Part shown: piece by piece, positions 23,060 to 32,677 of the stretch
How the letters are laid out: each line of letters opens with the position of its first letter
Numbering within the stretch: the first letter of the stretch is position 1
Assembly: GCF_000420765.1 (NCBI RefSeq)
Contig: NZ_ATVO01000006.1
Span: 310,001-374,000 of the forward strand
DNA: 64,000 nt
Reading direction: 5' to 3'
DNA from: Sandarakinorhabdus limnophila DSM 17366
GTDB taxonomy: Bacteria > Pseudomonadota > Alphaproteobacteria > Sphingomonadales > Sphingomonadaceae
Position numbers and translations under genes: made by a program
Notes under the pieces: model-generated
What the model was told of the DNA's origin: nothing
Databases searched by the model: none
What the model saw: the letters and a program-made list of their open reading frames with translations, nothing else

Positions 23060-23908
23060 ATGCAGGATCTGGTGGGCAAGGTCGCCTTCGTCACGGGCGC
23101 GGCATCGGGCATCGGGCTGGGTATCGCCGAAGCACTGGCACAGGCCGGGGTGAAGGTGATGATGGCCGATATCGAACAGGACGCGCTCGATCGCGAAGTG
23201 GCGCGGCTGGCGGCGACCAATGCCGATGTGGCCGGCGTGCGCGCGGACGTGTCGTTGAAGGCCGAACTGCAACGCGCCGCCGATGCCACCATCGAACGGT
23301 TCGGCAAGGTGCATATCCTGGTCAACAACGCCGGCGTGGGCGGCGGCGGCACTTATGGTGAATGGAGCGATGCCAGCTGGGACTGGGTGATTGGCGTCAA
23401 CCTGATGAGCGTGGTGTGGGGCATCGAGATCTTCGGCCCACTGATGGAAAAGCACGGCGAAGGCGGCCAGATCGTCTCCACCGCCTCGATGGCTGGGCTC
23501 GTGGCCGCCGTGGCGCCGGGCTACAATGTCACCAAATATGGCGTGGTCGCGCTTTCGGAAGGGCTGCGGCCAACGCTGGCGACGAAAGGCATCGGCGTGT
23601 CGGTGCTCTGCCCCGGCTTCATCCGCACCCGCATCATGGAAAGCGCGCGCGCCATTCCCGAGCGCCTTGTGGGCCAGATCGCCCTGCCTGATCCCACCGC
23701 ACTGCCGAACGAATTTGCGGTGATGGCCACCCAGGCCATCCAGAACGGCATCGATCCGCTCTATGTTGGCGAACTGGTGGTGGAAGGCATCGAGGGCGAC
23801 TGGCCCTATATCTTCACCGACAACAATTTCGAAGCCGGGGTGGACCTGCGCTTTGCCGCGATCAAGGCGGGGTTCGACAAGATCAGGGGACGAAAGCCGC
23901 GCCACTGA
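23060..23908 (+). CDS. Short-chain dehydrogenase/reductase
   Basis: The 282-aa classical SDR has TGAASGIG for NAD(P) binding near residue 13, ADIE at the end of strand 2 (Asp suggests NAD preference), NNAGVGG, and the catalytic Ser...YNVTKYG (Tyr-x3-Lys) around residues ~145-160, followed by LCPGFIRT. The ATG at 23060 has AAGGAG about ten bases upstream; the longer ORF start at 22970 is rejected. Substrate is unknown. It ends six bases before the convergent dioxygenase gene. Confidence 0.9.
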   Translation: MQDLVGKVAFVTGAASGIGLGIAEALAQAGVKVMMADIEQDALDREVARLAATNADVAGVRADVSLKAELQRAADATIERFGKVHILVNNAGVGGGGTYGEWSDASWDWVIGVNLMSVVWGIEIFGPLMEKHGEGGQIVSTASMAGLVAAVAPGYNVTKYGVVALSEGLRPTLATKGIGVSVLCPGFIRTRIMESARAIPERLVGQIALPDPTALPNEFAVMATQAIQNGIDPLYVGELVVEGIEGDWPYIFTDNNFEAGVDLRFAAIKAGFDKIRGRKPRH

Positions 23909-23914
23909 CCCTGT

Positions 23915-24745
23915 TCAGGCAGCGGCGATGGTCGTGCGGTGCAGCAACCGTGCGTGGCCCTGATATCCACCGGTGGCGGCGTGCAGCACCGATCTGTTAT
24001 CCCACATCACCAGCATGTTCGGCTGCCAGCGGTGGCGATACTGGAAGCGTTCCTGCCCTTGCCAGTGATACAGTTCGACCAGCAGCGGCAGCGCCTCTTC
24101 GTCGGCCATGCCTTCAAAACCGATGACATAGCCCAGGCAGCCGAACAGGCCTTCGCGGCCGGTTTCGGGGTGATGGCGGATGAAGGGATGGCGCTGGGTG
24201 GCGCGGGCCGTTTCCGAAGGGCGGATGTCCATGCTGCGGCCTTTATCGCCCGCACCATAGAAGCCTTCGGGGGCATAGGCTTTCTGCGCCGAATGAATGG
24301 CGGTCAGCCCTTCGATGCGCGCCCGGATCGCGGTCGGCATCGCGTCCAGCGCCAGATGCTGGTTGGCAAACAGCGTGTCGCCGCCCATCGGCGGAATGGC
24401 GATGCCATAAAGGCAGGTGCCGGCCGGCGGGCGCGCCTGAAAGCTCCAATCCGTGTGCCAGGTCTCGGCAAAGATCGGCGCGGTTTCATCGGCGGCCCGC
24501 GCGACAGCAATGATGTGCTGGCGGCCGGCGATGGGGGCAATGAACGGGTCTTCGCCGAAGCCGCCCATGGCCAGGGTGAACCGCTCCAGATCATCGTCGC
24601 TCAGACGCTGATCGGGGAAGGCCAGCACATGATGCTGTAACCACGCCGCGCGGATGGCGGCCACCGTTTCAGCTGCCAGCGGGCCGGCAAGATCAACCCC
24701 CGTCACCACGGCCCCGCAGGCTTGTCCCGTCGGCTCGATCTGCAT
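23915..24745 (-). CDS. TauD/TfdA-family Fe(II)/2-oxoglutarate dioxygenase
   Basis: The 276-aa enzyme has the iron ligands in WHTDWSF (His97, Asp99) and NRSVLHAATGGY (His255), and a 2-oxoglutarate-binding Arg in HARLLHR (~266). The family hydroxylates sulfonates such as taurine, alkyl sulfates or aryloxyacetates, releasing CO2 and succinate. A GGGGAGAGG sequence lies directly before tandem ATGs; the second (24745) gives better spacing. It follows the EmrB-type gene by ~50 bases and may be co-transcribed with the efflux operon. The substrate is not evident: no sulfonate transporter is present. Confidence 0.85.
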   Translation of the reverse strand: MQIEPTGQACGAVVTGVDLAGPLAAETVAAIRAAWLQHHVLAFPDQRLSDDDLERFTLAMGGFGEDPFIAPIAGRQHIIAVARAADETAPIFAETWHTDWSFQARPPAGTCLYGIAIPPMGGDTLFANQHLALDAMPTAIRARIEGLTAIHSAQKAYAPEGFYGAGDKGRSMDIRPSETARATQRHPFIRHHPETGREGLFGCLGYVIGFEGMADEEALPLLVELYHWQGQERFQYRHRWQPNMLVMWDNRSVLHAATGGYQGHARLLHRTTIAAA

Positions 24746-24797
24746 CATCCTCTCCCCGTCTTTTGCCCGTGATGCTGGCAGGGCAAGGGCGGTTCGG

Positions 24798-26327
24798 TCA
24801 ATGGCCGCCGCCAATTGCCCCGGTGATCTTCACCTTCGGGATCAGCCACACCAGTGCGGCGGCAAAGAAGAACAGCAACGCCGTGCTGGCATAGATATGC
24901 AGATTGGCCAGCGTCGCCGCTTGCACCTCCAGCAGCCGATCGATACTGGCGCGCGCCTGCTCCATGGAAAGGCCGGCGCCCTGCAGTTTGGCCATGGCGG
25001 CATCAACCCCGTTCATGCCGTCGGCCATGGCTGCGCGCACCTGGCGCGAATCCGTGTCCCACTGGCTGGTGGCGATGGCGGTGCCGATCGCCCCGCACAA
25101 CACGCGGCAGAAATTCTGGATGCCGGCGGCCGACACGCTTTCTTCCGGCTTCACGCTGGCCATGGCCAGGCTGGTGAGGCCGATGAAGAAGAACGGCATG
25201 CCCAGGCCAGTGAGCAGGTGCGGCAACACCAGATCGAGATAGCTGCTGTCGGTTGACCAGCTGGTGCGCCACGCCGCCATCACGCCCAGCCAGATCACCC
25301 CGCAGGTGACCGTGATGCGCGGATCAACGCGGGTCAACAGCAAGCCGGCCACGGGTGCCACCAGAACCGAAAACACCCCGATCCACGCTACCGTGTAACC
25401 AGCCTGCGTCGCCGAGTAGCCAAACACCGATTGCAGCCACAGCGGGGTGAGCACCACCACGGCAAAGAAACTGCCAAAACCGATGCTGATCACCGAGGTC
25501 GCGGCCGCAAAGCCCCGGTGACGGAAGATCTTGAGATCGACGATCGGATGATCATCGGTGAGTTCCCAGATCACGAACACCGCAATGGCAATCGCCGATA
25601 CGATGGCGAGCCCGATGATCTCGCGCGAGGCAAACCAGTCCTGCTCCCGGCCGGTGTCCAGCATGATCTGGAAAGCGCCAACGCCAATCACCAGCAACAC
25701 GAAACCAATGATGTCGATCGGCTGGCGCTGCAGCGGCGTTTCAAACACGCGCAGGCGCTGGAACACCACGAACAGGCAGATCGCCACCACCGGCAGGTTG
25801 ATGAAGAAGATCCAGTGCCAGCTGACATTGTCGGAAATCAACCCGCCCAGGATCGGTCCCAATATGGGCGCGGCCATGGTGGTCGCCGCCCACAGGCCGA
25901 TCGCGGCGCCCTGCTTTTCCTTGGGAAAGATCTGCTGCAGGATCGCCTGGCTCAACGGCATGATCGGCCCGCCGGCAAAGCCCTGCGCGATGCGGAACAG
26001 CACCAGCGACTCCAGGTTTTGCGACAGGCCGCACAGCAGCGAGAACAGGCCAAAGCCGAACAGCGAGATGCTGAACCAGCGCACCACGCCAAAGCGCAGC
26101 GCAAGCCAGCCAGCCAGCGGCACCGAAATGGCTTCGGCCACCGAATAACTTGTCACCACCCAAGTGCCTTGCGATGGTGCCACTGCCAGGCTGCCGGCGA
26201 TGGCCGGGATGGAGACATTGGCGATGGTGATATCCAGCACCACCACGAAATTGGCCAGCGCCAGCGCCAACGCCGTCAACCACAGGCGCGCGCCGGTCAG
26301 CGGCTCCGGGGCGGCGGCGGCCGTCAT
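24798..26327 (-). CDS. emrB: MFS drug exporter of the DHA2/EmrB family
   Basis: The 509-aa, 14-helix major facilitator has LDITIANVSIPAIAGSL (motif D1), QGTWVVTSYSVAEAISVPLAGWLALRFG, GFAGGPIMPLSQAIL and GPILGGLISDNVSWHWIFFINLP (motif C), all typical of EmrB. With the adjacent membrane-fusion and outer-membrane genes it forms a tripartite proton-driven pump for hydrophobic toxic compounds. The start overlaps the emrA stop by four bases. Confidence 0.92.
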   Translation of the reverse strand: MTAAAAPEPLTGARLWLTALALALANFVVVLDITIANVSIPAIAGSLAVAPSQGTWVVTSYSVAEAISVPLAGWLALRFGVVRWFSISLFGFGLFSLLCGLSQNLESLVLFRIAQGFAGGPIMPLSQAILQQIFPKEKQGAAIGLWAATTMAAPILGPILGGLISDNVSWHWIFFINLPVVAICLFVVFQRLRVFETPLQRQPIDIIGFVLLVIGVGAFQIMLDTGREQDWFASREIIGLAIVSAIAIAVFVIWELTDDHPIVDLKIFRHRGFAAATSVISIGFGSFFAVVVLTPLWLQSVFGYSATQAGYTVAWIGVFSVLVAPVAGLLLTRVDPRITVTCGVIWLGVMAAWRTSWSTDSSYLDLVLPHLLTGLGMPFFFIGLTSLAMASVKPEESVSAAGIQNFCRVLCGAIGTAIATSQWDTDSRQVRAAMADGMNGVDAAMAKLQGAGLSMEQARASIDRLLEVQAATLANLHIYASTALLFFFAAALVWLIPKVKITGAIGGGH

Positions 26328-27466
26328 TGGCGCGTGTCGATCACCGCGGTCATCGACAGGCCAACCCGCAACGGATGCGCCTTCACTTCGGCCGCATCCA
26401 GCGCGATGCGCACCGGCAGGCGCTGCACCACCTTCACCCAGTTGCCGGTGGCGTTCTGCGCCGGGATCAGCGCAAAGGCCGCACCGGTGCCGCCGGCCAT
26501 GCCGACCACCTTGCCGTGATAGGTGACGCTGCCGCCATAAAGATCGGATTCCAGCTCGACCGATTGGCCAAGGCGGATGGTCTTGAGCTGGCTTTCCTTG
26601 AAATTGGCATCCACGAACAGGCCGACCGTGGGCACCAGAGTCATCAACGGCGCCCCGGCGGCAACGCGCTGGCCGATCTGCACGTTGCGGTTGGTGACAA
26701 TGCCAGCGACCGGCGCCTTGATCACGGTGCGATCCAGATCGAGCTTCGCCTTGGCCAGCGCGGCCTCGGCAGCGCGGATGTCGGGCGCGGTGGACAGTGT
26801 CGTGCCACGCACCATTGCGGCGGCAGCAGCAGCATCGCCGGCCGCGGAACGCGCCGTGTCCTGCGCCGCAGCGACCGCCGTGCGCGCGGCATCGCGGGTG
26901 GCCATGGCAGCGGCCAGCGCAGCCCGCGCCGCGCCCAGTTCCTCGTTCGACACCGCGCCGCTGCCGGCCAGCGTCTGCCGCCGATCAAATTCGCCTTTCA
27001 CCCGCGCCAGCAGAGCCTCGACTTCGATCAGGCGACTGCGGGCCGAGGCAATCTCGGCCGTGCGCCCGGCGGCCCGCGCGGACGCCGCATCGGCCATGGC
27101 GCCGGCCTGGCCATAACGCTGCCGCGCCTGCGCCAGCGCCGCTTCGGCCTGCGCCACGGCAATGCGCGCATCGGCATCGTCCAGCACCACCAAGACATCG
27201 CCGGCGTTCACGGCCTGGGTGCCGCCCACCTTCACTTCGGTCACGGTGCCGGCCAGTTGTGGCGTCACCAGTGCGGTGTCGCCGCCCACATAGGCGTTGT
27301 CGGTCTCCACCCGGCCGCGGGAAAAGATCGCCCAATACAACCCGGCAAGCAGCGCGGCGATCACCACCACCCCGCCCAGCACCCGCAGGGCCCGCGCGCG
27401 TTTCGGATTGCCAGTTTCCTTGCCCGTTTCGGCAGCGAGTTCCGTGGTTGCCATGTCAGCCATCAC
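26324..27466 (-). CDS. emrA: EmrA-type membrane fusion protein (HlyD family)
   Basis: The 380-aa periplasmic adaptor has a single N-terminal membrane helix (RVLGGVVVIAALLAGLYWAIF) and the TDNAYVGGD...VTPQLAGTV start of the barrel/lipoyl region. A long Ala-rich coiled coil follows (~residues 95-230), then the second lipoyl half KAPVAGIVTNRNVQIGQRV, a beta barrel DANFKESQL and the GMAGGTGAAFALIPAQNATGNWVKVVQRLPVRI signature of EmrA. It links the inner-membrane exporter to the outer-membrane channel. Ends overlap both neighbours. Confidence 0.92.
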   Translation of the reverse strand: MMADMATTELAAETGKETGNPKRARALRVLGGVVVIAALLAGLYWAIFSRGRVETDNAYVGGDTALVTPQLAGTVTEVKVGGTQAVNAGDVLVVLDDADARIAVAQAEAALAQARQRYGQAGAMADAASARAAGRTAEIASARSRLIEVEALLARVKGEFDRRQTLAGSGAVSNEELGAARAALAAAMATRDAARTAVAAAQDTARSAAGDAAAAAAMVRGTTLSTAPDIRAAEAALAKAKLDLDRTVIKAPVAGIVTNRNVQIGQRVAAGAPLMTLVPTVGLFVDANFKESQLKTIRLGQSVELESDLYGGSVTYHGKVVGMAGGTGAAFALIPAQNATGNWVKVVQRLPVRIALDAAEVKAHPLRVGLSMTAVIDTRQ

Positions 27467-28881
27467 TGGCCCTCCTGTTCCCGAAAGCCGCCGCCCAGTG
27501 CGCGCACCAGCGCGACATCGGCGGCAAGGCGAAAGGCGCTCACATCAGCCAGCGTGCGCCGGGCGGTGACCACGGCATCATCGGCAGTGAGCACCAGCAA
27601 CTGGTTCGACAGCCCGGCATCGTAACGCAGCGTCGCCACGTTCCGCGCCCGCGTCGCTTCGGCCAGCCCCTGCGTGAGCGCCTCACGCTGCAGGTCCAGC
27701 GCGGTCACCGCGCCGGCGGCATCGGCCACTTCATTCAGCGCGCGCAGCAGTGTCGCATCATGCACCGCCACCGCCGCCATCCGCGCTGCGCGGGCGCTGC
27801 GGGATTCGGCGGCGCGGCGGCCGCCATCAAGGATTGGCAGGCTCAATGCCGGGCCGAACTGGCCATAAAGGCTGTTGCCTTCCAGTAGCTTGCCAAAACC
27901 CAGGCTTTGCTGGCCGATGGTGGCATTCAACGTCAGATTGGGCAGGAAGGCACGGCCAGCCGCCATTTCACGCGCGCCGGTTGCTTCGGCGCGCAAGCGG
28001 GCAGCAACGATATCGGGCCGGCGCGCCACCAGAGCGATGGAAACCCCTTCGGGCAGGCCGGGCGGCAGCGGCTTGATGTTGGGCGGCGTGAGGCTCAGCC
28101 CGCGATCCGGCCCGGCACCCAGCAGCAACGCCAGCCGGCGCCGCGCCGCCGTCACCTGGGCGGCGGCCGCGACCAGATCGCTTTGCGCCAGCGCCAACCG
28201 GGTCGCGGCCTGGGCGCGGGCGCCATCATTGTCCAGGCCCGCGGTGACGCGATTGGCGGTCAGCTCCAGCGTCTGCCGGCGGATGGAGACGGCATCACGG
28301 GTCACGGCCAGGCGATCCAGCGCGGCGCCGAAATCGGCATAAGCCGCCGCCACGCTGGCCGCCAGAAACAGCCGTGTCTGCGTGCGTTCCACCGCCACCG
28401 CGTCGGCCTCGCGCCGGGCGGCGCGCAACTGCGCGCGGCCCTGGCCCCACAGATCGAGATTCCAGCCCGCCTGCAGGTTGATCAGGCCCGATTCGAGCAC
28501 ACCCGGCGGCACGAATTGCGCCGGGATGCCAAGATTGCGCGAGAGTTGCTGCCCACCCAGGCTGGCATTGCCCGTCAACGACGGCAGCAGCGACGCCCGG
28601 CTTTGGCGCGCGGCGGCATCGGCGGCGACAACCCGGGCTTCGGCGGCCGCCATGTCGGGATTGCCGGCCAGCGCCTCGGCCACCAGCGCGTTCAGTTGGC
28701 TGTCTCCCCAGGCCTGCCACCAGTCCGCCGCCGGCCAATCAAATTCGCCTTTCGCGGCCAGGGTGATCGTGCTGGCCGCAGTCGCCGGCGCACGCGGCAG
28801 CGGCGCCGGCCCAAGCTTGGGCGGCACGGCGCAGGCGGCAAGCGCCGCAGCCATGAACAGGGTGGAGAGCGAGCGGCGCAC
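27463..28881 (-). CDS. NodT-family outer-membrane efflux lipoprotein
   Basis: The ~472-aa TolC-like channel of the NodT/RND outer-membrane factor family has two OEP repeats: WWQAWGDSQLNALVAEALAGNPDMAAAEARV and the second from LPEGVSIALVARRPDIVAARLRAEATGAREMAAGRAFLPNLTLNATIG. A lipobox LAAC near the N-terminus marks it as a lipoprotein. I prefer a GTG start at 28881 because it gives VRRSLSTLFMAAALAAC, a good lipoprotein signal; a TTG at 28932 or the internal ATG at 28854 are alternatives. It is first in the operon with emrA and emrB. Confidence 0.88.
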   Translation of the reverse strand: MRRSLSTLFMAAALAACAVPPKLGPAPLPRAPATAASTITLAAKGEFDWPAADWWQAWGDSQLNALVAEALAGNPDMAAAEARVVAADAAARQSRASLLPSLTGNASLGGQQLSRNLGIPAQFVPPGVLESGLINLQAGWNLDLWGQGRAQLRAARREADAVAVERTQTRLFLAASVAAAYADFGAALDRLAVTRDAVSIRRQTLELTANRVTAGLDNDGARAQAATRLALAQSDLVAAAAQVTAARRRLALLLGAGPDRGLSLTPPNIKPLPPGLPEGVSIALVARRPDIVAARLRAEATGAREMAAGRAFLPNLTLNATIGQQSLGFGKLLEGNSLYGQFGPALSLPILDGGRRAAESRSARAARMAAVAVHDATLLRALNEVADAAGAVTALDLQREALTQGLAEATRARNVATLRYDAGLSNQLLVLTADDAVVTARRTLADVSAFRLAADVALVRALGGGFREQEGQ

Positions 28882-28998
28882 GTGAGAAAATCCGGACGAG
28901 AGAAGACCGTAGCAGCTTTGAGCCTTGCTCAATTGCCCGTCAACCTCACACTCGTCATGATCGGGCGCACGGCTTGTCGCACCGGTAGCTGCGACGGA

Positions 28999-29868
28999 TT
29001 ACAGGAACGCCCGCAGCTCCGCCACGAACCGATCAAACTGGTCGTGGTGGAGCCAGTGGCCAGCATTTTCAAACGTCACCACCCGCGCGGTGGCGAAATG
29101 TTCGATGCGGCCATCGTCGACCGGGTTCGATGCCCAGCTTTTCTCGCCATACATCAGCAGGGTCGGGCAGGTAATACGGCGCCACAGCTCTGCCACCATC
29201 TCGCCCGGCATGTCGTGCAGCCACGGCAGGTGCAGGTAATTGTCGAATTTCCAGCTGTAGCTGCCGTCCTCGTTGCGGTGAGTGCCGTGGATGGTGAGGT
29301 GGCGGGCCTGTTCCTCACTCAGGAAGCTGTTTTCCTGGTGCATGCGCGCGAACGCCTCTTCCAGCGTGGCATAACGCTTGGGGCTTCGGGCGGCGGCGGC
29401 GCGCTTGGCGTCGATCCACTGGCGCTCCCGCTCGGCAAAATCGGTCTTCAACCGCTCGGCCAGCATCTTCGGGGACGGGCCAAGGCCTTCGATGGCAACC
29501 AGCTTCTTCACATTGTCCGGATAAAGCCCGGTGTACCGCAGCGCGATATTGCCGCCCATCGAATGGGCCACGATGGTGACTGGCGCCAGCTTCAGCTGAT
29601 GGATCAACTGCGCCAGATCATAGACATAATCGTGGGTGATATAGTCACCATCGGGGGCCCAGGCGCTGTCACCATGGCCGCGCCAATCCGGCGCGATGAT
29701 GTGCCACTCATCCTTCAGCTCGCGCGCCACCCAATCCCAGCTGCGGGCATGGTCGCGCCCGCCGTGCAGAAGCAAAAGCGGCGGGGCGGAAGGATTGCCC
29801 CAGTCACAATAATGCAGGCGCAGTCGCTGCGAGATGAAGCTGTGCGAGGTGGGGCCCAAATCGATCAT
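28999..29868 (-). CDS. Alpha/beta hydrolase
   Basis: The 289-aa hydrolase has an oxyanion segment LLLHGGRDHARSWDW, DWRGHGDS, the nucleophile elbow AHSMGG (Ser103), an acid strand TCPTLLMYGEKSW, and the catalytic His in ENAGHWLHHDQ. The family contains esterases, haloalkane dehalogenases and C-C hydrolases; an ester substrate is likely but not certain. There is no signal peptide. The start at 29868 (MIDLGPT) fits the family better than the longer ORF. Confidence 0.85.
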   Translation of the reverse strand: MIDLGPTSHSFISQRLRLHYCDWGNPSAPPLLLLHGGRDHARSWDWVARELKDEWHIIAPDWRGHGDSAWAPDGDYITHDYVYDLAQLIHQLKLAPVTIVAHSMGGNIALRYTGLYPDNVKKLVAIEGLGPSPKMLAERLKTDFAERERQWIDAKRAAAARSPKRYATLEEAFARMHQENSFLSEEQARHLTIHGTHRNEDGSYSWKFDNYLHLPWLHDMPGEMVAELWRRITCPTLLMYGEKSWASNPVDDGRIEHFATARVVTFENAGHWLHHDQFDRFVAELRAFL

Positions 29869-29973
29869 TTCTGCCCTTTGCCATGATGGCAGGGAACAGG
29901 CCAGCATTTGGGGCGTTAGAACCAATTCCAGAAATCAGCGTGATGGCCGGTGGCTATCCAAGGGAGACATATC

Positions 29974-30237
29974 ATGGGTTGGATCGTGGCATTGATCGTG
30001 GGCGGCATCGCTGGCTGGCTGGCCAGCATGGTGATGAACCGCGACAACAGCATGGGGCTGTTCCTCAACATCGTCGTCGGTTGCGTCGGTTCGGTGCTGG
30101 GGAATTTGCTCCTCAACCAGTTCGGCATTGCCGGATCGGTGCAGAATTTCTCCCTCACCGGCCTCTTGGTGGCGGTTGTCGGCGCCGTCGTGCTGCTCGG
30201 CATCGTCAATCTGGTGCGGCGCGGCAGTTTGCGCTGA
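29974..30237 (+). CDS. GlsB/YeaQ/YmgE-family small membrane protein
   Basis: The 87-aa protein starts GWIVALIVGGIAGWLASMVM and has three hydrophobic helices with the Gly-rich VGCVGSVLGNLL segment typical of transglycosylase-associated (GlsB/YeaQ) proteins. These are stress-induced inner-membrane proteins of unclear function. A GGGAGA site lies nine bases upstream of the ATG at 29974. It is divergent from the hydrolase and its end abuts the convergent phhA. Confidence 0.9.
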   Translation: MGWIVALIVGGIAGWLASMVMNRDNSMGLFLNIVVGCVGSVLGNLLLNQFGIAGSVQNFSLTGLLVAVVGAVVLLGIVNLVRRGSLR

Positions 30238-30238
30238 A

Positions 30239-31087
30239 TCAGACGGGCTGGCGGGCACCTGCGACGTGGCTCTGGTCACCGCGGGTGAACACCCTATCTT
30301 GGGGCAGGATGGCGGCGATGGGGATGTCCCGGTCGCCGGCCAGCCGCTGGTAAAGCGGGCCAAAATCCGTTTCCAGCGTCACCTTCAGCAGCTGGTCGAA
30401 ACTGTCGATGACGAAGTAGTTCTGCTGGAAATCGTCGATGATGTAGGGCGTCTTCAGCACCCGTTCGAGGGTCCACCCGATGCGGTTGGGGCTGGCGCTG
30501 TCCAGCGCGAACAACGTTTCGCCATGGCTGGAAACAATGCCGGCGCCATAGATCGCCAGGCCCTCATCTGAGCGGATCAGGCCGAATTCCACCGTGTACC
30601 AATAGAGCCGCGAGAGCCGGTTGATGGCGTTGTATTCGAGCGCCCGCAGGCCGCCGCGGCCATAGGCCTGCATGTAATCCGCGAACGCCGGGTGGGCCAG
30701 CAACGGCACATGGCCGAACACGTCGTGAAACACGTCCGGTTCCTGCAGATAATCCAGCTGGTCAGGCTTGCGGATGAAATTGCCCGCCGGAAAGCGCCGG
30801 TTGGCAAGATGATCGAAAAAAACCGCATCGGGCACCAGGCCCGGCACCGCCACCACCTGCCAGCCGGTCAGCGCCATCAGTTCATCGTTCAACCGGGCAA
30901 AATCCGGCACGCCGGGCCGCGTCAGGTCGAGCCGCTTCAATCCATCGAGAAACGCCGGCGCCACCCGCCCGGGCAGCAACCGCGTCTGCCGATCGAACAG
31001 ATGATCCCACACGCCGTGATCAACGGCGGTGAAATGTTCCCAATCTTGAGGAACGGTCCAGTCAGGGGAAGGCGCAACGTTTATCAC
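30239..31087 (-). CDS. phhA: Phenylalanine 4-monooxygenase
   Basis: The 282-aa bacterial-size phenylalanine hydroxylase converts phenylalanine to tyrosine with tetrahydropterin and O2. The non-haem iron ligands are visible: His121 and His126 in FHDVFGHVPLL and Glu167 in WYTVEFGL. Other landmarks are RRFPAGNFIRKPDQLDYLQEPD, GAGIVSSHGE and FQQNYFVIDSF. A GTG at 31087 is taken as the start because upstream residues are unlike the family and include a stretch that overlaps the promoter. No pterin carbinolamine dehydratase is next to it. Confidence 0.93.
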   Translation of the reverse strand: MINVAPSPDWTVPQDWEHFTAVDHGVWDHLFDRQTRLLPGRVAPAFLDGLKRLDLTRPGVPDFARLNDELMALTGWQVVAVPGLVPDAVFFDHLANRRFPAGNFIRKPDQLDYLQEPDVFHDVFGHVPLLAHPAFADYMQAYGRGGLRALEYNAINRLSRLYWYTVEFGLIRSDEGLAIYGAGIVSSHGETLFALDSASPNRIGWTLERVLKTPYIIDDFQQNYFVIDSFDQLLKVTLETDFGPLYQRLAGDRDIPIAAILPQDRVFTRGDQSHVAGARQPV

Positions 31088-31171
31088 CCCGCGATTGTAG
31101 CAGGGGTGTCGCCGCTTTGCGACCAAGGCCCGCGCCTGTATCAGTGAGGGCCACACGGGGAGAAACACGCC

Positions 31172-32674
31172 ATGTCACTGCCAGCCGAACGCACACCGGT
31201 GATCATCGGCGTAGGCGAGGTTCTGGACCGGCCCGCCGATCCGGGCCAAGCTCTGGAACCGCTGGCGCTGATGGAAGCGGCCGTGCGCGCGGCCGATGCC
31301 GATGCCGGCGGCGGCTTCCTTGATCGCATCGACAGCCTGGATGTGATCAACCTGATTTCATGGCGCTATGACCGGGTTGCGGCCCGGCTGGCCGAGCGCT
31401 TGGGCATTGTCCCACCGCGCGCCGTCTATGCAGTGGTCGGCGGCGAGACGCCGACGACCAAGATCCACGAAGCCGCGCTGCGCATCATGAACGGCAACAG
31501 CGTGGTCGCGGTGATCACCGGCGGCGAGGCCCAGAACGCCGTGGCCAAGGCCAAGGCCGCCGGCATCACCCTGCCGTGGACGCCGCCATCGAAAACGCCG
31601 GAAAATCCGATCATCCCGTCGGAGCATGTGACGCCATTGGGCATGCAGCACGGCATCTTCCAGCCGATCCACATCTATCCGCTGTATGAAAATGCCACGG
31701 TCGCCGCCTGGGGGCTGACTCCGCGCCAAGCGCTCGCCGAAAGCGGCGCGGCGTACGAGCGGATCAGCGCGGTCGCCGCCACCAACCCGTTCGCCTGGGG
31801 CCGCAAGGCGTTCAGCGCCGATGAAATCACCACGGTGTCCGACGACAACCGCATGATCTGCTGGCCCTATACCAAGCGCATGGTGGCCAACAACAATGTC
31901 AACGCCGCCGCCGCCGTGCTGATGACCACCCTTGCCGCCGCCCGCGCCGCCGGCATCCCCGAAGACCGCATCATCCACGTCCACGGCGGCGCGTCGGCGG
32001 GCGAGCACATGGATTATCTGAAGCGCGATCAATATGTGCACAGCTGCGCGCAGGATGCCGTGCTGGGCCAGGCGATTCGGATTGCACCCAATGGTTTTGA
32101 CCGGGTGGAACTGTACAGCTGCTTCCCCACCGTGCCGAAAATGGCGCGGCGCACGCTGGGATTGGGCGCAGATGTACCGCTGTCGGTGATGGGCGGGCTC
32201 AGCTTCGCCGGCGCCGGCCTCAACTGCTACATGCTGCATTCCACCTGTGCGATGGTGCGCTCCCTGCGCGATCGGCCCGCCGATCAGGCGCTGCTCTATG
32301 GCCAGGGCGGCTATGTCACCAAGCATCACGCGCTGGTGATCGGCAATCGCCCGGCCGAACCGGCCTGGCTGATGCTGAACAAGGATGTGCAGGACGTCGC
32401 CGAGGACGCGCGCGGCGACGTGCCGGCCTATGATGGCAGCTACGTGGGGCCGGCGAACCTGGAAACCTACAGCATCGTCTTCGGCCGCGACGGCCAGCCT
32501 AGCCACGGCAGCGTGGTTGGCCGCACGCCCGACGGCGCGCGCACCCTCGGCAAGATCGACATTGCCGATGCGGACGCGCTGGCCACCCTGCTCAGCCTTG
32601 ATGCCCACCCCATCGGCCTGCCCGGCGCGGTGAGCGTGGCCGACGACGGCCTGCAGCGTTGGCGGTTCGCCTGA
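31172..32674 (+). CDS. Thiolase-like acetyl-CoA acetyltransferase / SCP2-type thiolase
   Basis: The 500-aa protein is of the non-canonical thiolase group. It has TPVIIGVGEVLDRP at the start, VVGGETPTTKIHEAALRIMNGNSVVAVITGGEAQN, NVNAAAAVLMTT and a C-terminal GLSFAGAGLNCYMLHSTCAMVRSLRDRP. A further domain ends with LETYSIVFGRDGQPSHGSVVGRTPDGARTL, which resembles an OB-like extension. The family is annotated as acetyl-CoA acetyltransferase; the active-site Cys position of true thiolases is not clear, so degradation of sterols or other CoA esters is only inferred. Its end lies four bases from the convergent amidohydrolase. Confidence 0.8.
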   Translation: MSLPAERTPVIIGVGEVLDRPADPGQALEPLALMEAAVRAADADAGGGFLDRIDSLDVINLISWRYDRVAARLAERLGIVPPRAVYAVVGGETPTTKIHEAALRIMNGNSVVAVITGGEAQNAVAKAKAAGITLPWTPPSKTPENPIIPSEHVTPLGMQHGIFQPIHIYPLYENATVAAWGLTPRQALAESGAAYERISAVAATNPFAWGRKAFSADEITTVSDDNRMICWPYTKRMVANNNVNAAAAVLMTTLAAARAAGIPEDRIIHVHGGASAGEHMDYLKRDQYVHSCAQDAVLGQAIRIAPNGFDRVELYSCFPTVPKMARRTLGLGADVPLSVMGGLSFAGAGLNCYMLHSTCAMVRSLRDRPADQALLYGQGGYVTKHHALVIGNRPAEPAWLMLNKDVQDVAEDARGDVPAYDGSYVGPANLETYSIVFGRDGQPSHGSVVGRTPDGARTLGKIDIADADALATLLSLDAHPIGLPGAVSVADDGLQRWRFA

Positions 32675-32677
32675 ACC

